Counted from the stretch's first letter, positions 27,091-36,743 are shown. The stretch is DNA of 42,373 nucleotides from an uncultured Bacteroidia bacterium (GCA_937936615.1 CALDDN010000049.1:1-42373); one strand, 5' to 3'. A program made the numbers and translations. The notes: generated from the sequence alone by a model not told the origin.

Positions 27091-30000
27091 ACAATCTTCA
27101 GGCGGCTGACCCCCTCGCGCACCCGTTCCACCTGAATCTGGCTGCCGATGCGCTCCTTCAAAGCTTCCACGTGCGAGATGATGCCGATGCGCTTGCCCAT
27201 CGCCTGCAGGTTGTCGAGAGCGGTCAGGGCCTGATCGAGCGTCTGCGGGTCGAGCGAACCGAAGCCCTCGTCGATGAAGAGTGAATCGATGCGCACGCGC
27301 CCGCCCGCCAGATCGGCCAGTCCCAGAGCCAGGGCCAGGCTCACCACGAAGCTCTCGCCCCCCGAGAGCGTTTTGGTGGCCCGCCGCTGCCCCGCCAGGT
27401 GCTGGTCCTCGATCTGCAGTTCCAGCCCCTCGGCCTCGCCGGCGTTGCGCCGGATGCGGTAACGCGGAAAGATCCGCTCCAGGTGGATGTTGGCCCGCCG
27501 CACCAGCTGCTCGAGCGTCAGGCTCTGGGCAAATTTATCCAGATCGGGCAGCTTGCGGCCCGGCGGGTCGATCAGGCCTTTGAGCCGGTCCCAGCGGTCG
27601 AATTCCGCCTGGGCCGTCTCCAATTCCCGCTCGAGGCGCAGGCTTTCCTCGCGGTTGCAGTCGTCGGTTTCGAGCTGGTTCTGGAGCTGGCCCCTCCGGT
27701 GGTGGCATTCGTCCTGCTGGGCTTTTTGTCGGATGAGTTCCGCTTCCACCGTGGCGCGGGGCGGCAGCTGGGCTACGGCCTGCTGCTGGGCCTGGTGGTC
27801 TTTCTGACGTTGGGCGGCCACGGCTTCGGCCGATTTCAGGCGGTTGTCGGCCTCCTGGATCCGATCTTGCAGCTGCTGGGCCTCGGCATCGGACAGCAGC
27901 AGCTGGTGGAGCGCGTCGGGCTGGTCGATGCCCTGCTGGCGCAGCTCGGCGGCTAAGCGGTCGGCTTTCTGGCGGTCGTTTTGCAGGTCGATGCTGTACT
28001 TTTCGATGCTCGATTTCAGGATGGCCAATCGCTGCCGCGTATTGTTAAGCCGGCGGCTGGCTTCCTCTTTATCGTTGAGCAGGCCTTCTTCGCGTTTTTT
28101 GAGGACTTGGCGCATGGCTTCCACAGGTTCCTCCGAGCCGCCCGCCAGCCGGATGCGCTCTTCTTTCAGTTGATGGCCTTCTTTCTTGCGGGCCTGCAGT
28201 CTGGATTGCTTTTCCTCGTTCTCGGCGTGGAGGCGGTCGAAGAGCTGCTGGGCCTGCTGCAGCTCGATCCGCAGGTCGCGCAGGCAATTTTCCGACGTTT
28301 CAGCTTCCTTGGCCCACCGGTCGTAGTCCTGCAACTGCTTCAGGACCTGATCCAGCCAGCGGTCCGTGGGCTGGGGCGGCAGCTCGAAGCCGCTCCCGTC
28401 GAGCAGGGGCCGCAACTCCTCGTTTTCGAGTGCTGACAGCCGGTCTTCGATTTCCTGCAGGGTCTGGCGGTCGCGGTCGCGGTTGATCTGGGCAGCCTGC
28501 AGGTCGCTGTGCCGCTGCTCGCGCTTCTTTTTCAGGGCATTGAGTTCGGCGATCTGGCGGCTGCGGCTCTCGGAAGCGGCGGCCAATTCCTCCAGGCTCA
28601 GGGCTTCGGCGGTCGCGTCGTGGGCGGCGGGGTGGTGTTCCGATCCACAGAGGGGGCAGGGCTGGCCCGGCTGCAGCGTCTGGCGCAGGTCGGCCAGCAG
28701 GGCCGCATGGGTCTGATTCTGGAGGGCAGCCTCGGCGGCGGCGCATTGTTCTTCCAGGTCGGCGCATTCCGGCGTCAGCCGCTTGATCTGCTCTTCATTT
28801 TTATGAATATCCTTAACTAATTTTTCTTTTTTATTGAAATTAAAAATGAAATCTTTATACTTTAATTCAAAAATCTTCGCTTGGTCGGCTAAATGCTGCC
28901 AATGGGTGTGATTTTCGAGCCAGCACCGACGTTCAGCCTGTCGGGCTTTCTCTTCGGCAAGGGTTTGGGTGCAGGTCTGGTAGTGGTCGTGGGCTTGTTT
29001 TTCCGCTTTTAGCGCGTCTTCCAGTTCTTTTTGCCGCTCCTTGAAGTCCTTGCGCAGCTGTTCGAGCTGGGCATCGAGAGCCGTCAGCTGGTCGAAGAGC
29101 TTTTCACGCTTGGCCCGTTCTGGCTCGAAGTTCGCCCAGGCTTGCTCGGCCTGTGCGAGCTGCTGCTGCTGCTGACTTTCGGTTTGAGTCAGCTCCGTGA
29201 GCTGCTGCTGGTCTTTTTCGAGCTGCTTTTGAGTTCGAATCAACTGGTCGTTCAGCTCGCGCCACTGCATGTAGACCGACCGCAGGGGCAGGTAGCGGTT
29301 GTGCTGGGCCAGGCGGTCGCGGTTGGGCTGCAGGCGTTCGGCGGCCTGGCGGGCGGCTTCGTATTGGGATTGGGCTTCCTGCCATTCTTGGGCTGCTTTA
29401 TCGGCCGCTTCCCAGTCTTTGATCTGGCGTTCCAGAACTCCGCGATGGCTTTCCAGTTCAGCAATCTGCTGCCCGAGCTGCTGGAGCTCAAGCTCCAGAC
29501 CCGAACGTTCCTCGGGCGGCAGAGTCTTCAGCGCATCGCGCTGCGTCTGGATGCGCCTGCGGTTCTCGTCGGCGATTTTGTACCGGTCTCTGACCTTCTC
29601 GATGGCTGCCGCATAGAGGTCTGTTCCCGTGATCTGGCGCAGCAGCTCGGCGCGTTCCTTACCTGCTGATTCGAGAAAAGCCGCAAAATCGCCCTGCGCC
29701 AGCAGCACCGATCGCAGGAACTGCTCGAAGTCCAGGCCTGTAAATTTTACCGTGCATTTGACCGCGTCTGTCAGCTTATCGGCGTAAATCTGCCCCGTGT
29801 CGTGGTCGAAAATTTCGAGCTTGGTTGGCTTGAGGGTGCCGGTGCGCGTGCGCCCCAACGCCCAGGTGGAGCGGAAGCGGCCTTTTTTCGTCTCGTAGAC
29901 GACGGAAGCCATGCAATCGCTGCAGCCGTGGCTCATGACTTCTTCCAGGCTTTTACTCAGGCGTTTCGTTCGGCCATACAGGGCCAAGGTCAGCGCGTCG

Positions 30001-30140
30001 AGCAGCGTCGTTTTGCCGGCACCCGTAGGGCCGGTAATCGCAAAGAGCGAGACACCGGCCAGCGGGCCGTTCTCAAAATCGATGACGTGCCGCCCCCGCA
30101 GCGAATTGAGGTTTTCGACTTCCAGTTTCAGGATTTTCAT
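27087..30140 (-). CDS. sbcC: Exonuclease subunit SbcC (Rad50-like SMC ATPase)
   Basis: ATPase subunit of the SbcCD nuclease, which processes DNA hairpins and double-strand ends, the bacterial counterpart of Rad50. The 1017-residue protein has Walker A GPTGAGKT (37-44). Two long coiled-coil arms, rich in Gln, Glu and Leu, flank a zinc hook CPLC (near 493-496). The ABC signature LSGGESF lies near 923 and Walker B LFIDEGFGSLD near 955. Full length for the family. The ATG at 30140 overlaps the sbcD stop, and its own stop overlaps the phosphatase start, giving a chain of three coupled genes. One patch near codons 430-450 is AT-richer, encoding Lys and Asn; it lies in the coiled coil and looks harmless. 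Confidence 0.94.
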   Translation of the reverse strand: MKILKLEVENLNSLRGRHVIDFENGPLAGVSLFAITGPTGAGKTTLLDALTLALYGRTKRLSKSLEEVMSHGCSDCMASVVYETKKGRFRSTWALGRTRTGTLKPTKLEIFDHDTGQIYADKLTDAVKCTVKFTGLDFEQFLRSVLLAQGDFAAFLESAGKERAELLRQITGTDLYAAAIEKVRDRYKIADENRRRIQTQRDALKTLPPEERSGLELELQQLGQQIAELESHRGVLERQIKDWEAADKAAQEWQEAQSQYEAARQAAERLQPNRDRLAQHNRYLPLRSVYMQWRELNDQLIRTQKQLEKDQQQLTELTQTESQQQQQLAQAEQAWANFEPERAKREKLFDQLTALDAQLEQLRKDFKERQKELEDALKAEKQAHDHYQTCTQTLAEEKARQAERRCWLENHTHWQHLADQAKIFELKYKDFIFNFNKKEKLVKDIHKNEEQIKRLTPECADLEEQCAAAEAALQNQTHAALLADLRQTLQPGQPCPLCGSEHHPAAHDATAEALSLEELAAASESRSRQIAELNALKKKREQRHSDLQAAQINRDRDRQTLQEIEDRLSALENEELRPLLDGSGFELPPQPTDRWLDQVLKQLQDYDRWAKEAETSENCLRDLRIELQQAQQLFDRLHAENEEKQSRLQARKKEGHQLKEERIRLAGGSEEPVEAMRQVLKKREEGLLNDKEEASRRLNNTRQRLAILKSSIEKYSIDLQNDRQKADRLAAELRQQGIDQPDALHQLLLSDAEAQQLQDRIQEADNRLKSAEAVAAQRQKDHQAQQQAVAQLPPRATVEAELIRQKAQQDECHHRRGQLQNQLETDDCNREESLRLERELETAQAEFDRWDRLKGLIDPPGRKLPDLDKFAQSLTLEQLVRRANIHLERIFPRYRIRRNAGEAEGLELQIEDQHLAGQRRATKTLSGGESFVVSLALALGLADLAGGRVRIDSLFIDEGFGSLDPQTLDQALTALDNLQAMGKRIGIISHVEALKERIGSQIQVERVREGVSRLKIV

Positions 30141-31381
30141 GCTCGGGCCTCCTCTCCGCGGCGAATTTCATCGATGATTTCCAGAAAAGTGATGCGCAAC
30201 TCGTCGGGTAGTTCCGCATCGGGGTGCTGGCTGCGGTAAAGCTGCTCAAGTACGAAGTCGGGAGAGAGCTGCTCGAGGCCGGTATCGGAGCCGGTGTCGG
30301 AGTCCCAGAGTAGGGGTCGGGTTGCCCCCTCGAGCGGGCACGAGAGCAGCAGCGCGTTGGCCCGTTGGGCCACTTCCTCGAGCTGCTCCTTCCAGTAGGT
30401 GCTTTCGGGGTTGCGGCTCAGCGTTACCTCCAGCCAGTCGGGCAGGTTGGACGGTCGGGGGCCGGCCGCTTCGAGGGCCAGAGCCAGCTCCTCGGGTGTA
30501 TCGGCCTTGAGGCGCAGCAGACGGCGGCTCAGCGGAACGGCTATCGGATTGAGGGCGACCAGCTCAGGCCCTTCGAAATCAATTTCGACGATGTATTTCT
30601 GCTGGCCGGCTTCGCTGAAACTCAGGGGAATGGGCGAGCCGCTGTAGCGGATGTGCTCCAATCGGGCGACGGCCTGCGGGCGGTGGATGTGGCCCAGTGC
30701 CACGTAGGCCGCTTCGGGAAAAGCCGACGCGGGTACGCGGCCCTGGTTGCCGACGTGGATCACTTCGTCGCTCTCCTCGAAGTCGAGGCCCTGGGCGAAG
30801 AGGTGTCCCGTAACGAGGGCCGGCACCTCGGGCGGTCGCGCGGCCAGTGCCTCGGCTACGCGGCTGTAGTAACTGGCGATACCGGCCACGAGGCGTTGGC
30901 TGGCTTCGTGGTAGCTCTCGGCCTCGAAGCTGCGGCGCACGTCGGCATCGCGCAGGAAGGGTACGGCAGCGATCTGCGCCAGCGGGCGGCCCGTTGCGGC
31001 ATCGGTCAGCGGGCAGACGCAGTGGGCAGGGTCTTCGGGCGCAAAGCCCACCACCCGAATCGAAAGTGCGGCCAGCAGCTCGCGCGGGGCGTCGAGGAAG
31101 CGGGGCGAGTCGTGGTTGCCCGCCACGATGAGGGTCTGGCGCAGGGGCGAGCGCACCAGCCGTGCCAGAAACTGGTAGTACTGCTGCTGGGCCGTCTGTA
31201 CGGGGTTCGAGGTATCGAAGATGTCGCCCGCGACGATGAGCAGGTCGGGGCGGCGGGCCTCGATCTGTTCATACAGAAAATCGAGGAAGTATTCGTGTTC
31301 GGCGTGGCGGTCCTGCAGGTTGAAACGCTGGCCCAGGTGCCAGTCGGCGGTATGAAAGACCCGGAGTCGGTGGCGGTTCAT
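30137..31381 (-). CDS. sbcD: Exonuclease subunit SbcD (Mre11-like nuclease)
   Basis: Metallophosphoesterase-type nuclease partner of SbcC. The chosen start (31381, MNRHRLRVFHTADWHLGQ) places the first metal motif DWHLG at residues 13-17. GDIFDTSNP, GNHDSPR and GHIH follow in the order expected for the manganese-dependent Mre11/SbcD fold. The product is 414 residues, normal for the family. The frame extends upstream by 20 codons, but those are Lys/Phe-rich and unlike the family. The TGA overlaps the sbcC ATG by four bases. A good promoter lies at 31457-31488, so the sbcD-sbcC-phosphatase unit appears to be transcribed from there. Confidence 0.93.
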   Translation of the reverse strand: MNRHRLRVFHTADWHLGQRFNLQDRHAEHEYFLDFLYEQIEARRPDLLIVAGDIFDTSNPVQTAQQQYYQFLARLVRSPLRQTLIVAGNHDSPRFLDAPRELLAALSIRVVGFAPEDPAHCVCPLTDAATGRPLAQIAAVPFLRDADVRRSFEAESYHEASQRLVAGIASYYSRVAEALAARPPEVPALVTGHLFAQGLDFEESDEVIHVGNQGRVPASAFPEAAYVALGHIHRPQAVARLEHIRYSGSPIPLSFSEAGQQKYIVEIDFEGPELVALNPIAVPLSRRLLRLKADTPEELALALEAAGPRPSNLPDWLEVTLSRNPESTYWKEQLEEVAQRANALLLSCPLEGATRPLLWDSDTGSDTGLEQLSPDFVLEQLYRSQHPDAELPDELRITFLEIIDEIRRGEEARA

Positions 31382-31456
31382 GTCTGAGTTGTTGAGTCTG
31401 AAAAAAAACGCTCGGGCTGGTTTGTTAACCGAAAATTTCAAGTGCTGTTCTCAGGG

Positions 31457-31488
31457 CAAAAGTAAAGCAAGCCCCCGCCTAAATGCAA
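31457..31488 (-). promoter_or_regulatory. Promoter of the sbcD-sbcC-phosphatase unit
   Basis: On the minus strand TTG (31488-31486) is followed after 21 bases by TACTTTTG (31464-31457), a full match to the Bacteroidota -33/-7 pattern, 75 bases upstream of sbcD. Confidence 0.55.
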
Positions 31489-31578
31489 GCATCCGATCGA
31501 AAGCCGAGAGGGCCTGAAGTTGAGAACGCGTCGATGGGGAGGGGCAGGGCTGCACGGTGCGACCCGCCTCGGGCGGAT

Positions 31579-32487
31579 TTATTCCTCGATGAGCCGGCGC
31601 GGGTGGCGGGGTTTTTTGATTGGGAAAGCCTTGTCGGCGGGCGACGCCGGTGCTGCCTGGCTGACGCTGGCATGGGGACTGCCTAGACGCTTAAGCTCCT
31701 GCTGCACAAAGGCATAGAGAGCTTCGGCCTCACGCAGGTGACTGCTCTGGGGGTATTTTTCGATGAAGCGCAGGTAGTAGTTGCTCGCGTCGAGGTAGCG
31801 TTCGACCTGCTTTTCGGGGATGCTCAGCTGGGCATAGAGCACCGCGCAGCGAAAAAGCTTGAAAGCCGCTTCGATGCGGTACTTCGAGTCGGGGTAATCG
31901 ACTTGCAGATTCTGGAAGGCGATGATGGCCGAGCGGTAGCGGCGCATCCGGTAGTAGAGGTCGGCCTGCTTGAAGGCTTTGTAGGCGAGTTTGTCGCGCA
32001 GCTCGGCCATCTGCTTTTGCGCTTCGGCGGCATGCTGGCCCCGGGGGTACTGCTGGAGGTAGAGCTGCAGGTACTCGAGGGCCTTATGGGAGTCGGTCTG
32101 GTCGAGTTCCCAGGAGGAAGAGCGGTTGTAGTGCGACTGCGCGATCATCCAGGTTGCCTCCTCGGCACGGCTGCTGTTGGGAAACGAACGCACAAACTCC
32201 GAAAAAAAGAGGGCGGCCAAAGCCAGCTCGTTGAGGTGGTACTTGCAGTAGGCGTAGTAGAGGCTGACTTTTTCGGCGCGGTCGGTACCGCGGTAGAGGC
32301 CCCGCAGCTCGTCGAAAATCTGGGCGGCCGATTCGTACTGCTTGCGTTCGTAGTAGCAGAAGGCCGCCGAGTCGCGCTCGGCCAGGTTCTTGCTTTTGCG
32401 CAGCTTGCGGCAGGGATCGCAGCCCGTCAGGGCCAGCCCCAGAAGCAGGCCCGCCAGCCAGAGCAGCAGCATCGGTTGTCGAAACAT
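31579..32487 (-). CDS. bamD: Outer membrane assembly lipoprotein BamD
   Basis: Lipoprotein component of the BAM complex, which inserts beta-barrel proteins into the outer membrane. The signal peptide ends in LTGC, lipidated Cys23. The mature chain consists of TPR-like helical repeats: YYERKQYESAAQIFDEL, YHLNELALAALFFSEFVRSF, KALEYLQLYLQQYP and YRSAIIAFQNLQVDYPDSKY are the repeat units typical of BamD/YfiO. The C-terminal 40 residues are polar and unconserved. Length (302) is a little above E. coli BamD, as in other Bacteroidota. A -7 box sits five bases before the ATG, which implies a leaderless transcript. lepB is divergent upstream. Confidence 0.92.
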   Translation of the reverse strand: MFRQPMLLLWLAGLLLGLALTGCDPCRKLRKSKNLAERDSAAFCYYERKQYESAAQIFDELRGLYRGTDRAEKVSLYYAYCKYHLNELALAALFFSEFVRSFPNSSRAEEATWMIAQSHYNRSSSWELDQTDSHKALEYLQLYLQQYPRGQHAAEAQKQMAELRDKLAYKAFKQADLYYRMRRYRSAIIAFQNLQVDYPDSKYRIEAAFKLFRCAVLYAQLSIPEKQVERYLDASNYYLRFIEKYPQSSHLREAEALYAFVQQELKRLGSPHASVSQAAPASPADKAFPIKKPRHPRRLIEE

Positions 32488-32492
32488 GGCCG

Positions 32493-32500
32493 CAAAGATA
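32493..32500 (-). promoter_or_regulatory. -7 box of bamD, five bases from the start codon
   Basis: On the minus strand TATCTTTG is followed by CGGCC and then the ATG of bamD. With Bacteroidota promoters starting transcription a few bases after the box, the mRNA would begin at or next to the ATG. No TTG is seen at the usual -33 distance. Confidence 0.5.
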
Positions 32501-32621
32501 GGGCAGCCCGATACGGGAACCGATAAGCAAGAACACGAGGATGAGCCGGCCTACCTGAACCAATGGCGAACCAATCCCATGCGAATACCCGCCATCGGCC
32601 CGTTATATGGCCGGCCGGTTG

Positions 32622-32629
32622 TAACTTGC
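32622..32629 (+). promoter_or_regulatory. Possible variant -7 box of lepB
   Basis: TAACTTGC resembles TAnnTTTG with a TTGC ending and lies 24 bases upstream of the lepB ATG. There is no clear -33 element. Confidence 0.25.
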
Positions 32630-32653
32630 CGGTTTGAACCCTTAGCGTGCTGC

Positions 32654-33829
32654 ATGGCTTCGTTGCTGCCCCGAATCAAACGTCTGCTGGGCTTGGGACC
32701 CAAGCCCCCCCGCCCCAAGAAAAGTCCCCTCCGCGAGTGGGTCGATGCCATTGTCTTTGCCGGTGGCGCGGCCATCCTCATCCGCACCTTTCTGGTCGAA
32801 GCCTTCATGATCCCGACCGCTTCGATGGAGCGGTCGCTCATGGTGGGCGATTTTCTGTTTGTGTCCAAGTTCCACTACGGCACGCGGCTGCCCATGGCTC
32901 CGCTCTCGTTTCCCTTCGTGCACAACACCCTGCCGCTGAGCAACACGCGTTCGTGGCTCAGCTGGCCGCGCCTGCCCTACCTGCGCCTGCCGGGCTTCGT
33001 AGACGTGAAGCGCAACGACGTGGTGGTCTTCAACTACCCCGCCGACGATATCAACCCCACCAACCCGCGCCTGGGGCCGGTCGACATCCCCGCGCTCAAA
33101 GAAAACTACATCAAACGCTGCGTGGCCGTGCCCGGCGACCGCTTCGAAATCCGCGAGGGCCAGGTCTACATCGACGGCCAGCCGGGCTGGAACCCGCCCG
33201 AAATGCAGAACAGCTACACCGTTACCACGGGCAAGGAGGGCTTCAACGAGCTGGTACTTCGGGAATACGGTTTCCGCCCCCTGGGCGATCGCAACCAGAA
33301 CTACATGCCTCTGGGCACCAGCGGCCCCGGCCAGATGGACTACATCTTCTACATGCCCACCTACCTGGCCGATACGTTTGCTACCTGGCCCTTTGTCAAG
33401 AACGTGCGCCGTACCGTCGAGCGCATGCTCGATGCCCAAGACCCGCGCATGGCTGACTACTTCGGCTTCGACGTCCACCGCTTCGGCTGGTCGCTCGACA
33501 ACTTCGGCCCCCTGATCGTGCCCCAGAAAGGCAAGCCCCTGGCCCTGACCCCCGACAACCTGACCCTCTACCGTCGCGTCATCGAAGCCTACGAAGGCCA
33601 CCAGCTCGAGCTGCGCGACAGCACCATTTACATCGACGGCCAGCCTGCCACGAGCTTTACCCCCCAAATGAACTACTACTTCATGATGGGCGATAACCGC
33701 TACAACTCGCAGGACAGCCGCTACTGGGGCTTTGTGCCCGAAGACCACATCGTAGGCAAGCCCTTGTTTGTATTCTTCTCACGCGAAAACGGCATCCGCT
33801 GGAGCCGCATCTTCAAAGCGATCGAATAG
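32654..33829 (+). CDS. lepB: Signal peptidase I
   Basis: Inner-membrane serine protease that removes signal peptides from exported proteins. The 391-residue product has one N-terminal membrane anchor (about 31-49). The catalytic Ser57 lies in PTASMERSL and the catalytic Lys154 in NYIKRCVAVPGDRFEI. The late block MMGDNRYNSQDSRYWGFVP completes the family signature. A long insert, about 170-330, lies between the Lys block and this last block, making the protein larger than E. coli LepB; such long forms are normal in Bacteroidota. The ATG at 32654 is selected because the open frame further upstream has no family similarity and runs into the bamD promoter area. Confidence 0.94.
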   Translation: MASLLPRIKRLLGLGPKPPRPKKSPLREWVDAIVFAGGAAILIRTFLVEAFMIPTASMERSLMVGDFLFVSKFHYGTRLPMAPLSFPFVHNTLPLSNTRSWLSWPRLPYLRLPGFVDVKRNDVVVFNYPADDINPTNPRLGPVDIPALKENYIKRCVAVPGDRFEIREGQVYIDGQPGWNPPEMQNSYTVTTGKEGFNELVLREYGFRPLGDRNQNYMPLGTSGPGQMDYIFYMPTYLADTFATWPFVKNVRRTVERMLDAQDPRMADYFGFDVHRFGWSLDNFGPLIVPQKGKPLALTPDNLTLYRRVIEAYEGHQLELRDSTIYIDGQPATSFTPQMNYYFMMGDNRYNSQDSRYWGFVPEDHIVGKPLFVFFSRENGIRWSRIFKAIE

Positions 33830-33874
33830 GCTCCGGAATACCCTTGGCCCACCGGCTCACGGCCCATATTGCCG

Positions 33875-33908
33875 GGGGTTCAAGGTAAAATACCGGCTGC
33901 AGAACCCC
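33875..33908. repeat. Nested dyad between convergent lepB and lpxH
   Basis: GGGGTTC (33875-33881) and GAACCCC (33902-33908) are reverse complements, and inside them GGTA/TACC (33884-33887, 33891-33894) forms a second small dyad. No T tract follows on either strand, so termination is uncertain. Confidence 0.4.
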
Positions 33909-33934
33909 TCAGGAAATCGGAGAGCAAGCCCGCG

Positions 33935-34684
33935 CTAGGCCTCAAAACGGCGGAGGACGGCTCCCGCAGGCCCGACCTCCAGGTAACTGAAATGCCGCAG
34001 CCAGTCGCCCAGAATGATGAGCCGCCCGCCTTGGGGCAGAGCCTCGTCCTTGAAGAGGTGGCGATGGCCGAAGACGAAGCAATCGATGCCGGGTTGCTGC
34101 TGGCGTTCGCTGCGGGCAAACTGGCGCAGGTACTCGCGCTCACCCAGGTCGCGGATGCCGTGATCGGGGCCGGCTTTGCGGCTGGTCGTCGAAAAGAGCA
34201 GGGCCAGTGCCATTCCCGTATTGGGATGGATGCGGGCAAAGAGCCAGCGCGTGAGCGGGCTGCGCAGAAACCGCTTGAGCAGCTTGTAGCCGTAGTCGCC
34301 CGGCCCCAGGCCGTCGCCATGAGCCAGAAAATAGGTCTGGCCGTAGAGCGTAACGAGCTGCGGCGCAAAGTAAATCTGGATGCCCAGCTGCTGGGGCAGG
34401 TAGTCGCGGTACCAGAGGTCGTGATTGCCGGCAAAGAGGTGCAGTTCGACGCCCTCGTCCGAAAGTTGGGCGAGCTTGCCCAGCAGGCGGATGTAGCCTT
34501 TGGGCACCACGCGGCGGTATTCGAACCAGAAATCGAAGACATCGCCCAGCAGGTAGAGGCTGCGGGCCGTGGGGCGGATGGCCTCCAGCCAGCGGACGAA
34601 CCGCTTCTCGCGCTCGAGGCTGGCAGCTGCGTCGGGGGCACCGAGGTGCAGGTCGGCCGCGAAGTAGTGCCGGTCGCGGGCCAT
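33935..34684 (-). CDS. lpxH: UDP-2,3-diacylglucosamine diphosphatase (LpxH-type)
   Basis: Peripheral membrane metallophosphoesterase of lipid A synthesis that hydrolyses UDP-2,3-diacylglucosamine to lipid X and UMP. The 249-residue protein shows the calcineurin-like motifs in order: DLHLG (residues 11-15), GDVFDFW (near 47-53), GNHD (near 85-88), HGDG (near 121) and FGHRH (near 205). The inserted region with ARIHPNTGMALALLFS matches the helical lid characteristic of LpxH. Length is normal. It lies three bases downstream of ftsH on the same strand, so the two are co-transcribed. FtsH is known in E. coli to control lipid A synthesis by degrading LpxC, an interesting functional neighbour, though no such link is shown here. 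Confidence 0.88.
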   Translation of the reverse strand: MARDRHYFAADLHLGAPDAAASLEREKRFVRWLEAIRPTARSLYLLGDVFDFWFEYRRVVPKGYIRLLGKLAQLSDEGVELHLFAGNHDLWYRDYLPQQLGIQIYFAPQLVTLYGQTYFLAHGDGLGPGDYGYKLLKRFLRSPLTRWLFARIHPNTGMALALLFSTTSRKAGPDHGIRDLGEREYLRQFARSERQQQPGIDCFVFGHRHLFKDEALPQGGRLIILGDWLRHFSYLEVGPAGAVLRRFEA

Positions 34685-34687
34685 GGG

Positions 34688-36676
34688 TCAGCTGGGCGTG
34701 CTCGACTCCGAGGGAGTCGTCGCCGCCTCGAGGGGCGGGGGGGTGGGGCGCGGCAGGGGCTGGTATTTGTGTGCGTGAATGGTGTGGGCGGGCGGCTCGC
34801 CCAGCAGCTTTTCGAGGTCGCTCTTGTAGATGACTTCTTTTTCGAGGAGAGCTTGGGCGATGGCTTCGAGCTGGTGGCGACGCTGGCGCAGCAGGTTTTT
34901 GGCCCGTTCGTAGGCCTGCTGGATCAGCTTGCGGGCTTCCTCGTCGATGCGCTGGGCCAGAGCCTCCGAATAGGGCTTCGTGAAGTTGAATTCCTCGTTG
35001 TTGCTGAAGGATACGTTGCCGATTTCGGGGTTCATGCCATAGTAGGTAACCATGGCGTAGGCCAGCCGTGTAACGCGTTCGAGGTCGTTCTGGGCACCGG
35101 TCGATATTTTAGCGAAGACGATCTCTTCGGCCGCCCGCCCGCCCAGGGTCATGGTCAGTTCATCTTCCAGGTGATCGGTATCGACGATGTAGCGTTCCAG
35201 GGGCAGGTACTGGGCGAAGCCCAGGGCAGCCACGCCCCGCGGAATGATCGTTACCTTGACCAGGGGGTCGGTATGTTCGAGGTACCAGCCGCAAAGGGCA
35301 TGGCCGGCCTCGTGGTAGGCGATGATTTTTTTCTCTTCGGGCGAAATGAGGCGGTTGCGTTTTTCGAGGCCACCGATCACGCGGTCGATCGCGTCGTTGA
35401 AGTCCTGCAGGTCGATGGCATCCTTGTTGTTGCGGGCGGCGATGAGGGCCGCCTCGTTGCAGACGTTCATGATGTCGGCTCCGACAAAGCCCGGGGTCTG
35501 TTCGGCGAGCCGCTCGGCACTGACATCGGGGGCCAGCGTCAGTTTTTTGAGGTGGACGTTGAAAATGGCTTCACGTTCGCGCAGGTCGGGCTTGTCGACG
35601 GCAATCACGCGGTCGAAGCGGCCGGCCCGCAACAGGGCCTTATCGAGGATGTCGGGGCGGTTGGTGGCCGCCATGATGATGACGCCCGAGTCGGTGTTGA
35701 AGCCATCCATTTCGACGAGCAGCTGGTTGAGGGTGTTTTCGCGCTCGTCGTTGGCACCGGTGATGTTGCCGCGGCCCCGCGAGCGGCCGATGGCGTCGAT
35801 CTCGTCGACAAAGATGATGCAGGGGGCTTTTTCTTTGGCCTGTTTGAAGAGGTCGCGTACGCGGGCAGCCCCTACCCCCACGAACATCTCGACAAAGTCC
35901 GATCCGCTGAGGCTGAAAAAGGGCACCTGGGCTTCGCCGGCGACGGCCTTGGCCAGCAGGGTCTTGCCCGTTCCGGGAGGGCCTACGAGGAGTACCCCTT
36001 TGGGAATGTGCCCGCCCAGGCGGGTGAATTTCTGGGGGTTTTTGAGGAACTCGACGACTTCGACGACCTCCTGCTTGGCTTCCTCGAGGCCGGCCACGTC
36101 GGCAAAGGTGATCTTGACGCGGTTTTCCTTGTCAAAAAGCGAGGCTTTGCTTTTGCCGATGTTGAAGAGCTGCGAGCCGCCCATGCCTCCGCTTACGCGG
36201 CGCATCAGAAACATGTAGACCAGCCCCAGCACCACGATCAGAATGATGACCTGCAGCACGCCCCCGAACCAGTCGACGCGGTCGATGACATCGAAGGGCA
36301 CTTTTCTAGCCTTCAGGTCTTTGACAAAATCATCGGTCGAAACGACTTTGAAGGTGAAAGCGGGGTTGGCGGTACCCAGAAAATTGCGGGTGGCGTATTT
36401 GCGGTACTGGTCCTGCTGCAGGGCTTCAGGCGTCAGGTAGACCTCGACGAGTTTGGTCGTGGTGTTGTTGGTGTTGACGATGTGCACCTTATGGACGAGG
36501 TCGCGGTTGACGTATTCGTCCCAGAACTCGGTTTCGGTGATCTCGCGTTCATTCTTTTTATCGGGCAGCAGATAGAAGGAAACAAGAATGAACAGCAGGA
36601 TAATGGCATAGATCCAGTAGAGGTTACCGGCACTGTTGGGCAGGCGGTCCCGGCTTTTTTTGGGATTTTCGGACAT
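34688..36676 (-). CDS. ftsH: ATP-dependent zinc metalloprotease FtsH
   Basis: Membrane-bound AAA+ protease that degrades misfolded membrane proteins and short-lived regulators. The 662-residue chain has two membrane helices (about 19-38 and 140-160) around a periplasmic domain. The AAA module has Walker A GPPGTGKT (near 231-238), Walker [13 protein letters not shown] and the second-region [19 protein letters not shown]. The peptidase zinc site HEAGH lies near 453-457. The C-terminal 35 residues are a Pro/Thr-rich tail. All catalytic motifs are intact. It precedes lpxH with a three-base gap, and 67 bases separate it from the dehydrogenase-like gene upstream on the same strand. Confidence 0.96.
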   Translation of the reverse strand: MSENPKKSRDRLPNSAGNLYWIYAIILLFILVSFYLLPDKKNEREITETEFWDEYVNRDLVHKVHIVNTNNTTTKLVEVYLTPEALQQDQYRKYATRNFLGTANPAFTFKVVSTDDFVKDLKARKVPFDVIDRVDWFGGVLQVIILIVVLGLVYMFLMRRVSGGMGGSQLFNIGKSKASLFDKENRVKITFADVAGLEEAKQEVVEVVEFLKNPQKFTRLGGHIPKGVLLVGPPGTGKTLLAKAVAGEAQVPFFSLSGSDFVEMFVGVGAARVRDLFKQAKEKAPCIIFVDEIDAIGRSRGRGNITGANDERENTLNQLLVEMDGFNTDSGVIIMAATNRPDILDKALLRAGRFDRVIAVDKPDLREREAIFNVHLKKLTLAPDVSAERLAEQTPGFVGADIMNVCNEAALIAARNNKDAIDLQDFNDAIDRVIGGLEKRNRLISPEEKKIIAYHEAGHALCGWYLEHTDPLVKVTIIPRGVAALGFAQYLPLERYIVDTDHLEDELTMTLGGRAAEEIVFAKISTGAQNDLERVTRLAYAMVTYYGMNPEIGNVSFSNNEEFNFTKPYSEALAQRIDEEARKLIQQAYERAKNLLRQRRHQLEAIAQALLEKEVIYKSDLEKLLGEPPAHTIHAHKYQPLPRPTPPPLEAATTPSESSTPS

Positions 36677-36743
36677 GTCAAGAAGGAGGACTTCCCGGGT
36701 TCAGGAGGGTAAACAATTAAAGCTTGGTGCTTGGTTCGTTGAT

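Noticed and set aside
33869-36712. A 947-codon plus-strand frame antisense to ftsH and lpxH.
   Set aside because: Spans two genuine genes with intact catalytic motifs on the other strand; composition artefact.
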